Source: Chloroflexota bacterium
Lineage (GTDB): Bacteria > Chloroflexota > Dormibacteria > Dormibacterales > Dormibacteraceae
NCBI GenBank assembly: GCA_005880175.1
Contig: VBJR01000096.1
Span: 1-17,941, forward strand
Length of the DNA: 17,941 nt
Direction of reading: 5' to 3'
Of this stretch, positions 1 to 6,033 are shown one piece after another (the first letter of the stretch is position 1; the number at the start of each line of letters is the position of its first letter). The position numbers were made by a program, and so were the translations under genes. Below the pieces are notes generated by a model. The model was not told the DNA's origin. It ran no database searches and was given only the letters and a program-made list of their open reading frames with translations.

Positions 1-1
1 C

Positions 2-1696
2 CAGCAACCGCGTGAACAGCTCCCTCTCACGCTCGGTGACGTTGATCGACGACGTGACGGCAAGGTCGGCGAGCATCGCGCCCGACACCATAACCAACCG
101 CCCCACCTCTCCGCAGACCCTCATCCGCCAAGCCCTGGCTCCGGCCCGCTCAGCCGCCTACGCGCGGACCTGAATAGTTACCAGGACCTGCTCCAGGAGC
201 TGCTCGACGGCCGGGTTCGGGCACAGCTCATACCGGTTCCGGACGATGTGCACGGTCCACGCCAGGCGCTCCCCAGACCGGACGGCGACCGTCCGGGCAA
301 CCGCGAACGGGCTGAGCTGCGGGCGAGGGCCTGGAGGCCGTTCATCGCCGCGGTGCGCCGCTATCAGGACGATGTCCAGGCATCGATCGATGGTCTGTTG
401 ATCCTCGCCCCGATCTGGTTCGGCGAGCGCCAGCACGACGACGTCGTCAACAAGCGAGCTGGCCGTATCGCTCTCGCCAGAGAGCTGCGCGTGCCGGTCC
501 AGTACTTGCTCCCTGAACGCGGAATTGGGCAAAAGTTCCATTCCAAGCAGGACCCGGCCAAGCTGTTCGAGAGGCGAATCGTGATGGCCTGGCTCGATCT
601 CGCGTGGAAAAGCATCGGCCGGATCGATATGACGAAGATGACAGAGGCGGTGACCGACATCTACGGCACCGCCCCGGAGATCGGCGCTGCCTGGGTCTTG
701 CCGCCCGATCGGGTTTTGGCCGTCGGCGTCGTCAGGACGAACAGGACGATGCGCCGGGCAAACCAGGCCAGTGTGGTGCCCTACGCGATCGAGTTGGATC
801 TACAGAGCGGAGTCTGTTCAGCTCAATTCGCCAGGGGCCGTGCTCCGCGGTTCGACATCACCCCCGTGCTGCCGCTGGCCCGAGCGCTGGCGGAGCTCGC
901 GTCGAGCGGTCCGGTACAACTCGCCGACGGTAGCTCTGGACGAAGGGTGCAGCTTCAGGAGCGCTGCCAGCGCTTCTTCCACACCGTGATCAGTGACTTC
1001 TGCCAGGCAGCGAAGCGTCCGCTGGTACTCATCGACGCGTTGACCTGCCGGGAGGTGTGGCCCTGGGTCGCCGACGCACGACTTGATCCAACGAATGTCG
1101 TCATCGGCGACCACTTGCACGCTGAGGCCGACTGGGGCGACGACGTACGGATCGTGCGCATTCGGACGGAGAGCTCTCCGAAGGTGCTCTATGTCGGACG
1201 GTTGATCGGCCACTGCGCCGAGACGGGTGAGGAGGTGGACTACGAGGCGCCGAAATGGGCGGAGGCGCAGCTCCTGAAGCTCGACGATGGGCAGTCAGAT
1301 GTGTACCTATCCTTCGGCAGCCTGATGCGCAAGCTCACCCGTGGCGTCTCATGCTACCGCCGCATCGACGGACTGGCCGTGACCGGCAAGCCCAGACGCA
1401 TCGTGCGGAGCACCCTGGAGCCCTTCACTCGGGCCTGGAGCACACCCAATGGTGTCGAGCTAACTGTTGTCCGCACGGCACGGGGAGAGCAGGCAGACCA
1501 GCTCGCTCAGTTCGTAGAGTGGCTGCGCACGGTGTTCATTCACTTCGGCGACTGGAGCACAAGGCCGGCGCCTCTGCACTTCGAGCGAGCCCTCCGGGAC
1601 TACATCGCAGACTACGACCTCGATGAGGAGGAAGACGACGCCCGGATCGGCGAGGCCGATGACGAGGACGAGGAGGACGATGGTCTTGCCGAGTGA
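2..1696 (+). CDS. pPIWI_RE protein, C-terminal part (5' end outside window)
   Basis: The frame is open without a stop from base 2, so the GTG at 248 is internal and the real start lies left of the window; about 564 residues are visible. The segment around 395-610 (SIDGLLILAPIW, later LRVPVQYLLP) resembles the MID part of pPIWI_RE proteins. The rest resembles their RNase H-like domain (Pfam RNaseH_pPIWI_RE): hydrophobic strand PLVLIDALTCREVWPW at about 1019-1066, VRIVRIR at about 1145-1165, VYLSFGS at about 1301-1321, EPFTRAW and ELTVVRT, then WLRTVF and the RPAPLHFERALRDYI helix near 1560-1610. The protein ends in a strongly acidic tail. Known family context: PIWI/Argonaute relatives usually encoded with a helicase and a nuclease and predicted to act in defence against invading nucleic acid. 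Whether the RNase H active site is intact cannot be judged by eye. A small gene starts 12 bases downstream. Confidence 0.8.
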   Translation, partial: QQPREQLPLTLGDVDRRRDGKVGEHRARHHNQPPHLSADPHPPSPGSGPLSRLRADLNSYQDLLQELLDGRVRAQLIPVPDDVHGPRQALPRPDGDRPGNRERAELRARAWRPFIAAVRRYQDDVQASIDGLLILAPIWFGERQHDDVVNKRAGRIALARELRVPVQYLLPERGIGQKFHSKQDPAKLFERRIVMAWLDLAWKSIGRIDMTKMTEAVTDIYGTAPEIGAAWVLPPDRVLAVGVVRTNRTMRRANQASVVPYAIELDLQSGVCSAQFARGRAPRFDITPVLPLARALAELASSGPVQLADGSSGRRVQLQERCQRFFHTVISDFCQAAKRPLVLIDALTCREVWPWVADARLDPTNVVIGDHLHAEADWGDDVRIVRIRTESSPKVLYVGRLIGHCAETGEEVDYEAPKWAEAQLLKLDDGQSDVYLSFGSLMRKLTRGVSCYRRIDGLAVTGKPRRIVRSTLEPFTRAWSTPNGVELTVVRTARGEQADQLAQFVEWLRTVFIHFGDWSTRPAPLHFERALRDYIADYDLDEEEDDARIGEADDEDEEDDGLAE

Positions 1697-1708
1697 TCCC
1701 TGTCGTAA

Positions 1709-2095
1709 GTGCGCTCCCTACGAGTCGCGGTCAACATCCACTCACGCGTGCGCGCCTATCTGGAGTGGCGATTGGGCGCACGGGCCGCTGGTGACGCTCC
1801 GAGTAGTGCGCTCGGGGCGGCCAATACAGTACGGAACGTACAGAGGCGAGGAGGTGGCGATCGATTCTCGCCGGCGACTCCCAACGAACAGGTGCCTCAG
1901 CGCAACCTCTCCGCCGGCTGGGTGTACCACCAGACGGTGCCCATGCATGTGCAGGGTGCGGGCATGACTTCGGCGACTACCCGCGAGCACACCCTCACCG
2001 GCCGACACCTCGCGGAGTACGTTGGGACCGGCGTGTCTACAGCCGTGATGCAGATAGGTGACTGGTGTGGCGATGGACCGGCCGCACGAGCATGA
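1709..2095 (+). CDS. Unrecognised 128-aa protein downstream of pPIWI_RE
   Basis: The GTG at 1709 follows an in-frame TAA and lies 12 bases after the pPIWI_RE stop; no clear Shine-Dalgarno is visible. The TGA at 2093-2095 is immediately followed by the ATG of the next gene, as in an operon. I do not recognise the product. It starts with a basic, probably helical stretch (VRAYLEWRLGARAAG), has a Gly/Arg-rich turn (QRRGGGDRF), then a segment with YHQTVPMHVQGAGM, and a hydrophobic stretch ending in QIGDWCGDGPA. No signal peptide, membrane segment or metal-binding motif is visible. Third-position GC is moderate, like its two neighbours and lower than region 3. The ORF could be spurious; placement and stop/start adjacency favour a real gene. 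Confidence 0.5.
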   Translation: MRSLRVAVNIHSRVRAYLEWRLGARAAGDAPSSALGAANTVRNVQRRGGGDRFSPATPNEQVPQRNLSAGWVYHQTVPMHVQGAGMTSATTREHTLTGRHLAEYVGTGVSTAVMQIGDWCGDGPAARA

Positions 2096-2530
2096 ATGGG
2101 CGACCTAACACCGGCGGAACAGCGAATCGCTGGGGTGACGCTTGCATACCTTGCACGCTGCGTGTCAGCGGGTGAGGCCCTTTACACGGAAATACTCACA
2201 CGACCAAGCGTCGGCTCTGCCGCTGCCACATTGCTCCGGGACAAGGACCTACTTGAGCCGCTCTACGTGGCGGCAATGTTTCTGCACGCATCGCGCGATC
2301 ACTACCTCACTCTTCAGTCGATGTTCATTCAAGGCCAAGTGCCGCCGGGCGCGCCTGTGCCCGTCCTGCGCAACTACTCTCCCTACACGGTTGTCCGTGC
2401 TGCGCTCGAGGGGGACGCTTGGGCGTGCTGGCTACTTGAGCCAAAAGCGACGCCAGCTGAGCGAGTCGGGCGGGGTCTCACCGTTAGGGCGATGAGTATT
2501 CGCGACGCGCGGCGTCTCGGCTTGAAGCTA
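2096..2530 (+). pseudogene. 5' half of a helical hypothetical gene split by an IS (145 codons)
   Basis: The ATG directly follows the preceding TGA. The visible protein is mostly helical: PAEQRIAGVTLAYLARCV, a helix around LLEPLYVAAMFLHASRDHYL, and a block YSPYTVVRAALEGDAWACWLLEP followed by PAERVGRGL. The block R-A-A-L-E then W-x-L-L-x-P is a style I associate with helical actinobacterial proteins of unknown function; I cannot assign a family. The native frame ends at the TA (2529-2530) where the element inserted. Translation now runs four codons into the element (LSR then TAG at 2537-2539), giving a 147-aa truncated product. Joining codon CTA (2528-2530) to GAC at 4706 restores a 274-aa protein with the piece at 4706-5095. 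Confidence 0.75.
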
Positions 2531-2566
2531 AGCAGGTAGGCAGAAGTTCTGTCCGAAACGCTGTGG
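2531..2566 (+). repeat. Left terminal inverted repeat of the IS630-like element
   Basis: It starts AGCAGGTAGGCAGAAG right after the TA at 2529-2530 and contains TTCTGTCC at 2547-2554. Compared with the reverse complement of 4668-4703 it matches at 25 of 36 positions. The first five bases and the TTCTGTCC core are identical; most mismatches lie in bases 6-10. Confidence 0.75.
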
Positions 2567-2638
2567 CTGTCGTTTCTCAGCTCTCCTGGTCGGGGCTGGC
2601 GGCAGGGCATCGTCTTGTATCAGTCAGAAGCACGCCGA

Positions 2639-3568
2639 TCACGGCGCCAGAGCGTGCCAGGGTGGCGGCGGCCCGTCGAGGAAGAAGCGCAGCACCTCCA
2701 GGAGCCAGGCCAGCGGCCGCTCGCCCCACGACTGGCCGGGGACGGCGCCGCGTGGGAGGTGGGTGAGGCTCGACTGCAGGTGCCGCCACAGGATCCTGGC
2801 CTCGGCGGTGTCGTCACCGTCGAGCGGAGCCACTTGGCGATGCCCGTCCAACGCGAACGGCACGGCCCGCAGGGGCATGCCCCAGAAGTCCCACGCCGGA
2901 TCGCCCAGCCCTGCGCAGCCCCAGTCCAGGATGGCCACGTAGCCGACGTGGTCGGCTTCGATCATGACGTTGGTTGTCTGGGGGTCGCGGTGCAGAAGCC
3001 GCTCGACGGCAGGCCCAGGAAGGGCCGCCGTCGCGATCCGCTCAAGCCACGCGCCCAACCAGCGGGCCTCCAGGGCGGTGAACCAGCCGTCGGCGGCGCG
3101 TTGCTCCACCAGCTCGCGCGGGTCGCGGCGGACCCACAGCTCGCCCACGGGACCGGCCGGCCCGGCGCCGGTGTGCAGCCGGGCGAGGTCGCGGCCCACC
3201 TCGCGCCACACGTCGGGGGTTTCGCCCGGGTCGAGGTCGAGATCGCTCAGCGCCCGGCCGGGCACGCGTTCGACGACCAGGTACGGCACGGGCAGCAGGT
3301 CGCAGACGTCGTCGTACGCGACCAGTGCCGGCGTCCGCACGCCCGCCGCGCGAGCCGCCGGGATCGCGACCGCCTCGACCCCTGCCTGCGCCACGTGGCC
3401 GGGATGATCGCGCGGCACCCGCAGCACGAGGTCGTCTCCGAGCAGGTAGACCGCGTTGATGATGCCGGCGTCGGCGAGGGGCCGCAGCGGGCGGTCGCCC
3501 AGGCCGTGCCGGTCGGCGATCGCACGGGCCGCCTCGGGCGACACGGATACGTGGTCGGGCAGCCTCAT
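2639..3568 (-). CDS. APH-family phosphotransferase carried by the IS
   Basis: A 309-aa protein of the aminoglycoside phosphotransferase / protein-kinase-like superfamily, normal in length. Motifs: LVLRVPR in the N-lobe, LVVERVPGR hinge region, the catalytic loop HRDPQTTN (His193, Asp195, Asn200) and the metal-binding ILDWG (Asp215), followed by GDPAWDFW. Known role of the family: ATP-dependent phosphorylation of small molecules such as aminoglycosides, macrolides or sugars; the substrate here is unknown and resistance is not shown. I chose the ATG at 3568 because GAGGAAG lies just upstream; a TTG five codons earlier is less likely. The gene is divergent from the transposase and sits between the element's left end and the transposase, so it is a passenger gene. 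Confidence 0.82.
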   Translation of the reverse strand: MRLPDHVSVSPEAARAIADRHGLGDRPLRPLADAGIINAVYLLGDDLVLRVPRDHPGHVAQAGVEAVAIPAARAAGVRTPALVAYDDVCDLLPVPYLVVERVPGRALSDLDLDPGETPDVWREVGRDLARLHTGAGPAGPVGELWVRRDPRELVEQRAADGWFTALEARWLGAWLERIATAALPGPAVERLLHRDPQTTNVMIEADHVGYVAILDWGCAGLGDPAWDFWGMPLRAVPFALDGHRQVAPLDGDDTAEARILWRHLQSSLTHLPRGAVPGQSWGERPLAWLLEVLRFFLDGPPPPWHALAP

Positions 3569-3665
3569 CGCGATCTTCCTCAACCATGGGTGGTGGAATG
3601 AGGGTGGCGAAAAAAAGTAGCCTCGTCGGCGCTTCTCACCACGTCCAACGAGGCCACGTCCATTC
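3569..3665. promoter_or_regulatory. Divergent promoter region inside the IS, with short repeats
   Basis: This 97-bp gap separates the divergent phosphotransferase and transposase starts, so both promoters should lie here. It contains a direct repeat CCACGTCCA at 3639-3647 and 3654-3662 (15 bp apart), and an inverted repeat GCCTCGT / ACGAGGC at 3620-3626 and 3648-3654. An A-rich run is at 3610-3616. These are possible operator elements; no -35/-10 pair is convincing. Confidence 0.35.
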
Positions 3666-4706
3666 TTGCGTCCCGCTCACGTCTTCGCCAAGCCCTCCTC
3701 CGATGGCGAGCTCCAGATCGTGGCCCTGCTCCAAGGCCCCTGGCGCTTCGCCCTGCGCCTGATGATGATCTGGCTCTCCCTGCGCGGCCTCACCGCCTCC
3801 GAGATCGCCGCCCTCTTCGAGTACGACCCACGCACGGTTCGCCGCTGGATCGACCGCTACAACCGCGAGGGCGTGGCCGGGCTGGAGGATCGTCCCCGCT
3901 CCGGCGCGCCTCGACTCGGCGGCGCCGGACTGGGGCGGCGCATCCGGATGCTGCTCAGGGAGCCGGGGGCGTGGACGGTCAAGCAACTGCGGCGCCGGTT
4001 GGGGTACCCGGCGATGTCCCTGGCGACGCTGGCCCGGCGAGTGCGCGAGCAGGCCAGTTGGCGTCGGCCCCGACTGGTCGCCAAGGGCGACCCAAACGAG
4101 GCCGCCGTGCTGGCGGCGCTCCACCAGGAGATCGCGGCCCTGCCCGAGGGCGCGGTGATCCTGGCCGAGGACGAGTCCCACGTCAACCTGCTGCCCTGGC
4201 TCCGATCGACCTGGATCGTCAAAGGCGAGCGGCAGGAGGTAATGACGCCGGGCAAGAACCAGAAGCGCAGCATCTTCGGCGCCGTCGAGCTGGCCACCGG
4301 GCGCTGGCTCTACTCGATCGCCGAGCGCGCCACCAGTGCCGCCTTCATCAAGTTCCTGGAGCTGATCCTCGACGCCTACCCCAAGGCGCCGGTGATCGCG
4401 ATCGTACTCGACAACGTCGGCACGCACTCCAGCAGGGCCGTCGAGCGCTGGCTGGCCGCTCACGCCCGCGTCCGCTTGCTGTACGGCGCCCGCTACTCAC
4501 CCCATCACAACCCGGTTGAGCGGGTCTGGGGCGCTATGAAGCGGCACCTGGCCAACTCACCGACCCTGACCATGCTGGGACGCATCCAGGAAGTCCACGC
4601 ATTCTTCCGCTCCCGAACGCGAGCCCAGATGCTGGCCACCGCGTCCCCTTTCAACACGCCCTGGCTACCGCAGGGTTATGGACAGAAGTTGTGGGAGGCT
4701 GCTTAG
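3666..4706 (+). CDS. IS630-family DDE transposase
   Basis: A 346-aa transposase. An N-terminal helix-turn-helix (GLTASEIAALFEYDPRTVRRW, about residues 41-61) is followed by GVAGLEDRPRSGAPR, a typical IS630 linker, then a second DNA-binding part and the catalytic domain. The acidic triad fits D169 (in AEDESH), D249 (VLDNVGTH) and E285 (NPVERVW), with 35 residues between the last two, as in the IS630 group. TTG at 3666 is the first start codon after the in-frame stop at 3618-3620, and the protein is full length from there. The stop codon is TAG at 4704-4706: its T and A are the duplicated target TA and its G is host DNA, so the element carries no stop codon of its own at this end. Probably active in sequence; no frameshift seen. 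Confidence 0.9.
   Translation: MRPAHVFAKPSSDGELQIVALLQGPWRFALRLMMIWLSLRGLTASEIAALFEYDPRTVRRWIDRYNREGVAGLEDRPRSGAPRLGGAGLGRRIRMLLREPGAWTVKQLRRRLGYPAMSLATLARRVREQASWRRPRLVAKGDPNEAAVLAALHQEIAALPEGAVILAEDESHVNLLPWLRSTWIVKGERQEVMTPGKNQKRSIFGAVELATGRWLYSIAERATSAAFIKFLELILDAYPKAPVIAIVLDNVGTHSSRAVERWLAAHARVRLLYGARYSPHHNPVERVWGAMKRHLANSPTLTMLGRIQEVHAFFRSRTRAQMLATASPFNTPWLPQGYGQKLWEAA
4668..4703 (-). repeat. Right terminal inverted repeat of the IS630-like element
   Basis: Its reverse complement begins AGCAGCCTCCCACAAC and contains TTCTGTCC. It lies inside the 3' end of the transposase gene, so the last dozen codons of the transposase are also the transposon end. The TA duplication follows at 4704-4705. 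Confidence 0.75.
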
Positions 4707-5095
4707 ACAACGGCGAGTCAATCGACCATGCTGCCCGATTCGCGCAGATCGCGGAAGTCGCCGGACGCCACAACCTAGAGGTCAAGCGAACGAATGACGA
4801 GCACAAGGACATCCTCTGGGTTGGGGTTGCGCGCCCAGACGTGAGCCGTCTGCTCAGCGAGCTCTTACCCGAGAAGAGTGCCGACACTAACGATCAGCCG
4901 CTCGGTTGGCACACTTACTCCGGAATCGCCGAGATAGTGATCGACCTCGTTGAGCTAATGCGGCTCGTATCAATTTCGCTTCGGGTACATAGCGAAGCGA
5001 TACGCCGAGCGGCGGTGTTAGATTCGCGAGACCCCAAGGAGTGGGAAGGGCGACGTGGGCCAACAGCGGAGGAGCGACTGGCCGCACGAGGCTAA
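4706..5095 (+). pseudogene. 3' half of the same split helical gene (129 codons plus stop)
   Basis: This continues the protein interrupted after 2530: DNGESIDHAARFAQIAEVAG, later PDVSRLLSELLP, a GWHTYSGIAEIVIDLVELM helix, and a charged C-terminus ending PTAEERLAARG, stop TAA at 5093-5095. The frame is identical to the 5' half once the element and one copy of TA are removed, so there is no other lesion in the gene. A GTG at 4691 inside the right end of the element could start a 134-aa fragment, but it has no strong ribosome site and would be accidental. The whole product is rich in predicted helices. It is the third gene of the pPIWI_RE row, so a role with that protein is possible but inferred from position only. 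Confidence 0.75.
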
Positions 5096-5098
5096 TCT

Positions 5099-5244
5099 GT
5101 GGTGAAGAAAGACTCGTGGGTCAGGGCGCAGGAGGCGTACGGCCACAACTACGCCGGCGTCGAGAACGACGCGCGGCCTGAGTTGGTCGATGGACGCCAT
5201 CTACCGCGAGACCCGGGCCCGAGTCTCGCGCCGGGTGGAGGAAG
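5099..5244 (+). other. Short coding-like stretches that change frame
   Basis: A GTG at 5099 starts KKDSWVRAQEAYGHNYAGVENDARPEL with good third-position GC to about 5190. Then the frame beginning at the ATG at 5190 (MDAIYRETRARVSRRVEED) has the better codon use to about 5245. Neither gives a recognisable product. This is either a row of tiny overlapping ORFs or the start of a decayed or misread gene. Confidence 0.25.
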
Positions 5245-5409
5245 ATGGCGATCGCCCGCTACCGCACCATCCCGTTCGGCGAGGTGGTGATGGCCGGAGA
5301 CCCGCTGGCCGACCCGGAGTGGCAGCACCGTGGGTGGATGACGGCCAAGTCAGCGCGCCGGCAGTTGTTCGCCTCGGCCGCGGACGCCGCCGTCGCGTTG
5401 ACGAGGTGA
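5245..5409 (+). CDS. Small 54-aa ORF, unrecognised; may be the 5' part of a broken gene
   Basis: ATG at 5245 preceded by GGTGGAGGAAG (good complement to 16S, short spacing), with very high third-position GC throughout. The peptide begins MAIARYRTIPFGEVVMAGDP and ends SAADAAVALTR. I do not recognise it. After its stop the coding-like codon pattern continues in another frame (DATLPRAIEQGLPDRWPR at about 5420-5473), then returns to this frame in a Cys-rich segment. The small ORF may therefore be the start of a longer gene broken by two compensating indels. Confidence 0.35.
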   Translation: MAIARYRTIPFGEVVMAGDPLADPEWQHRGWMTAKSARRQLFASAADAAVALTR

Positions 5410-5570
5410 CCGGGTTCCGGATGCAACGCTGCCGCGGGCGATCGAGCAGGGGCTGCCGGACAGGTGGCCGCGCCGTGCCCCGAGTGCGAGGCCCGCTACC
5501 CCGGCGCCCAGTGCTGTGAGGGATGCGGGACGTTCTGCCGCCGGTTGGGGCCCGGGGAACCGCTCAACGA
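5410..5570 (+). pseudogene. Zinc-ribbon-like gene fragment with frame changes
   Basis: From 5476 the frame reads CPECEARYPGAQCCEGCGTF then CRRLGPGEPL: a CxxC pair, a CCxxC cluster and a further Cys, which looks like a small zinc ribbon. The stretch just before it is coding-like in a different frame (AIEQGLPDRWPR). A GTG at 5464 could start a 98-aa ORF to 5760, but codon use collapses after about 5570. Most likely a remnant, or a gene with base-level errors; no family assigned. Confidence 0.3.
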
Positions 5571-5873
5571 TCGTCCATCTGATAGCTCGCGCGCCTGTCC
5601 AACCAACGCAAGGATGCTATCGGCGGTGGGGTTGACTGCCGCAGGCGCCCTGCCCTGGTCACTCTCGCCGGCCGGCCCGTCTCGTCCCGGTACGTTGACC
5701 CGGCTCGGCCAGGTCGATCGGGCCGGCTCGGAGGGTGGCGGCGGGGTTCGTATTCTGTAACCCCGGGTCCACCATTCGCCGAGCATCTGGACCATAACGC
5801 CGCTCAACGCGCTGGCCCTGGTTGCCGTGCCCACGTACAGGTCGCCGAGCTGGCGCAGCGTGGCTTCGACCAT
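5496..5873 (-). CDS. Possible short minus-strand gene, unrecognised
   Basis: An ATG at 5873 has an excellent ribosome site (GGGGGAGGAG, 7 bases upstream). The first ~40 codons have coding-like third positions: VEATLRQLGDLYVGTATRAS then GVMVQMLGEWWTRGY. After that the sequence becomes Pro/Arg-rich with poor codon use to the stop at 5496, overlapping the zinc-ribbon-like fragment on the other strand. It may be the 5' end of a truncated gene. The palindromic pair at 5970-6033 lies about 100-160 bases upstream of the ATG. Confidence 0.3.
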   Translation of the reverse strand: MVEATLRQLGDLYVGTATRASALSGVMVQMLGEWWTRGYRIRTPPPPSEPARSTWPSRVNVPGRDGPAGESDQGRAPAAVNPTADSILALVGQARELSDGRSLSGSPGPNRRQNVPHPSQHWAPG

Positions 5874-5969
5874 CGTCGCTCTCCTCCCCCGCGAGAGATG
5901 GTGGTGTCGCAAACCGCAGCCTACGTCGGGAAGCCTTTTGCCTCAACCTCTCGCCTGCTCCGGCCAAAC

Positions 5970-6033
5970 GTCCAGGTGCCGGCACCTGGACCTCTCAAGC
6001 CCTCCGGAGTGGTCCTTCTGCCGGCACCTGGAC
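5970..6033. promoter_or_regulatory. Pair of 22-bp palindromic sites, 42 bp apart
   Basis: Site A (5970-5991) is a perfect 22-bp palindrome, GTCCAGGTGCC followed by its reverse complement. Site B (6012-6033) matches A at 19 of 22 positions, with identical TGCCGGCACCTGGAC. Starts are 42 bp apart, close to four helical turns, as expected for two dimers bound on one DNA face. Site A lies 3 bases past the MFS stop; B is inside its last codons. It could be an operator for the minus-strand ORF at 5873, or site A could act as the operon's terminator (no T-run follows). Confidence 0.4.

Larger units (their letters stand above)
2531..4703. mobile_element. IS630-like element with a phosphotransferase passenger
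   Basis: The element is bounded by TA on both sides (2529-2530 and 4704-4705), the target duplication typical of the IS630/Tc1-mariner group. The ends are imperfect inverted repeats beginning AGCAG, matching at 25 of 36 positions by hand alignment and sharing TTCTGTCC. It carries an IS630-type DDE transposase (+) and, divergently, an APH-family phosphotransferase (-). At 2,173 bp it is about twice the usual size of an IS630 element because of the passenger. Both ends match each other and the host gene is rebuilt precisely without it, so the cargo moved with the element as one unit. Confidence 0.85.

Noticed and set aside
248..1696. GTG at 248 as the start of the first gene
   Set aside because: The frame is open back to base 2 with coding-like sequence, and the pPIWI_RE family is much longer; the start is outside the window.
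2615..3601. A 328-codon plus-strand frame opposite the phosphotransferase
   Set aside because: Shadow frame; the minus-strand frame carries the kinase catalytic motifs and a ribosome site.
3636..4463. A 275-codon minus-strand frame opposite the transposase
   Set aside because: Shadow frame of the transposase with no recognisable domain.
5464..5760. A 98-aa gene starting at GTG 5464
   Set aside because: Only the first ~35 codons look coding; the rest has random-like codon use, so a full gene is not supported.
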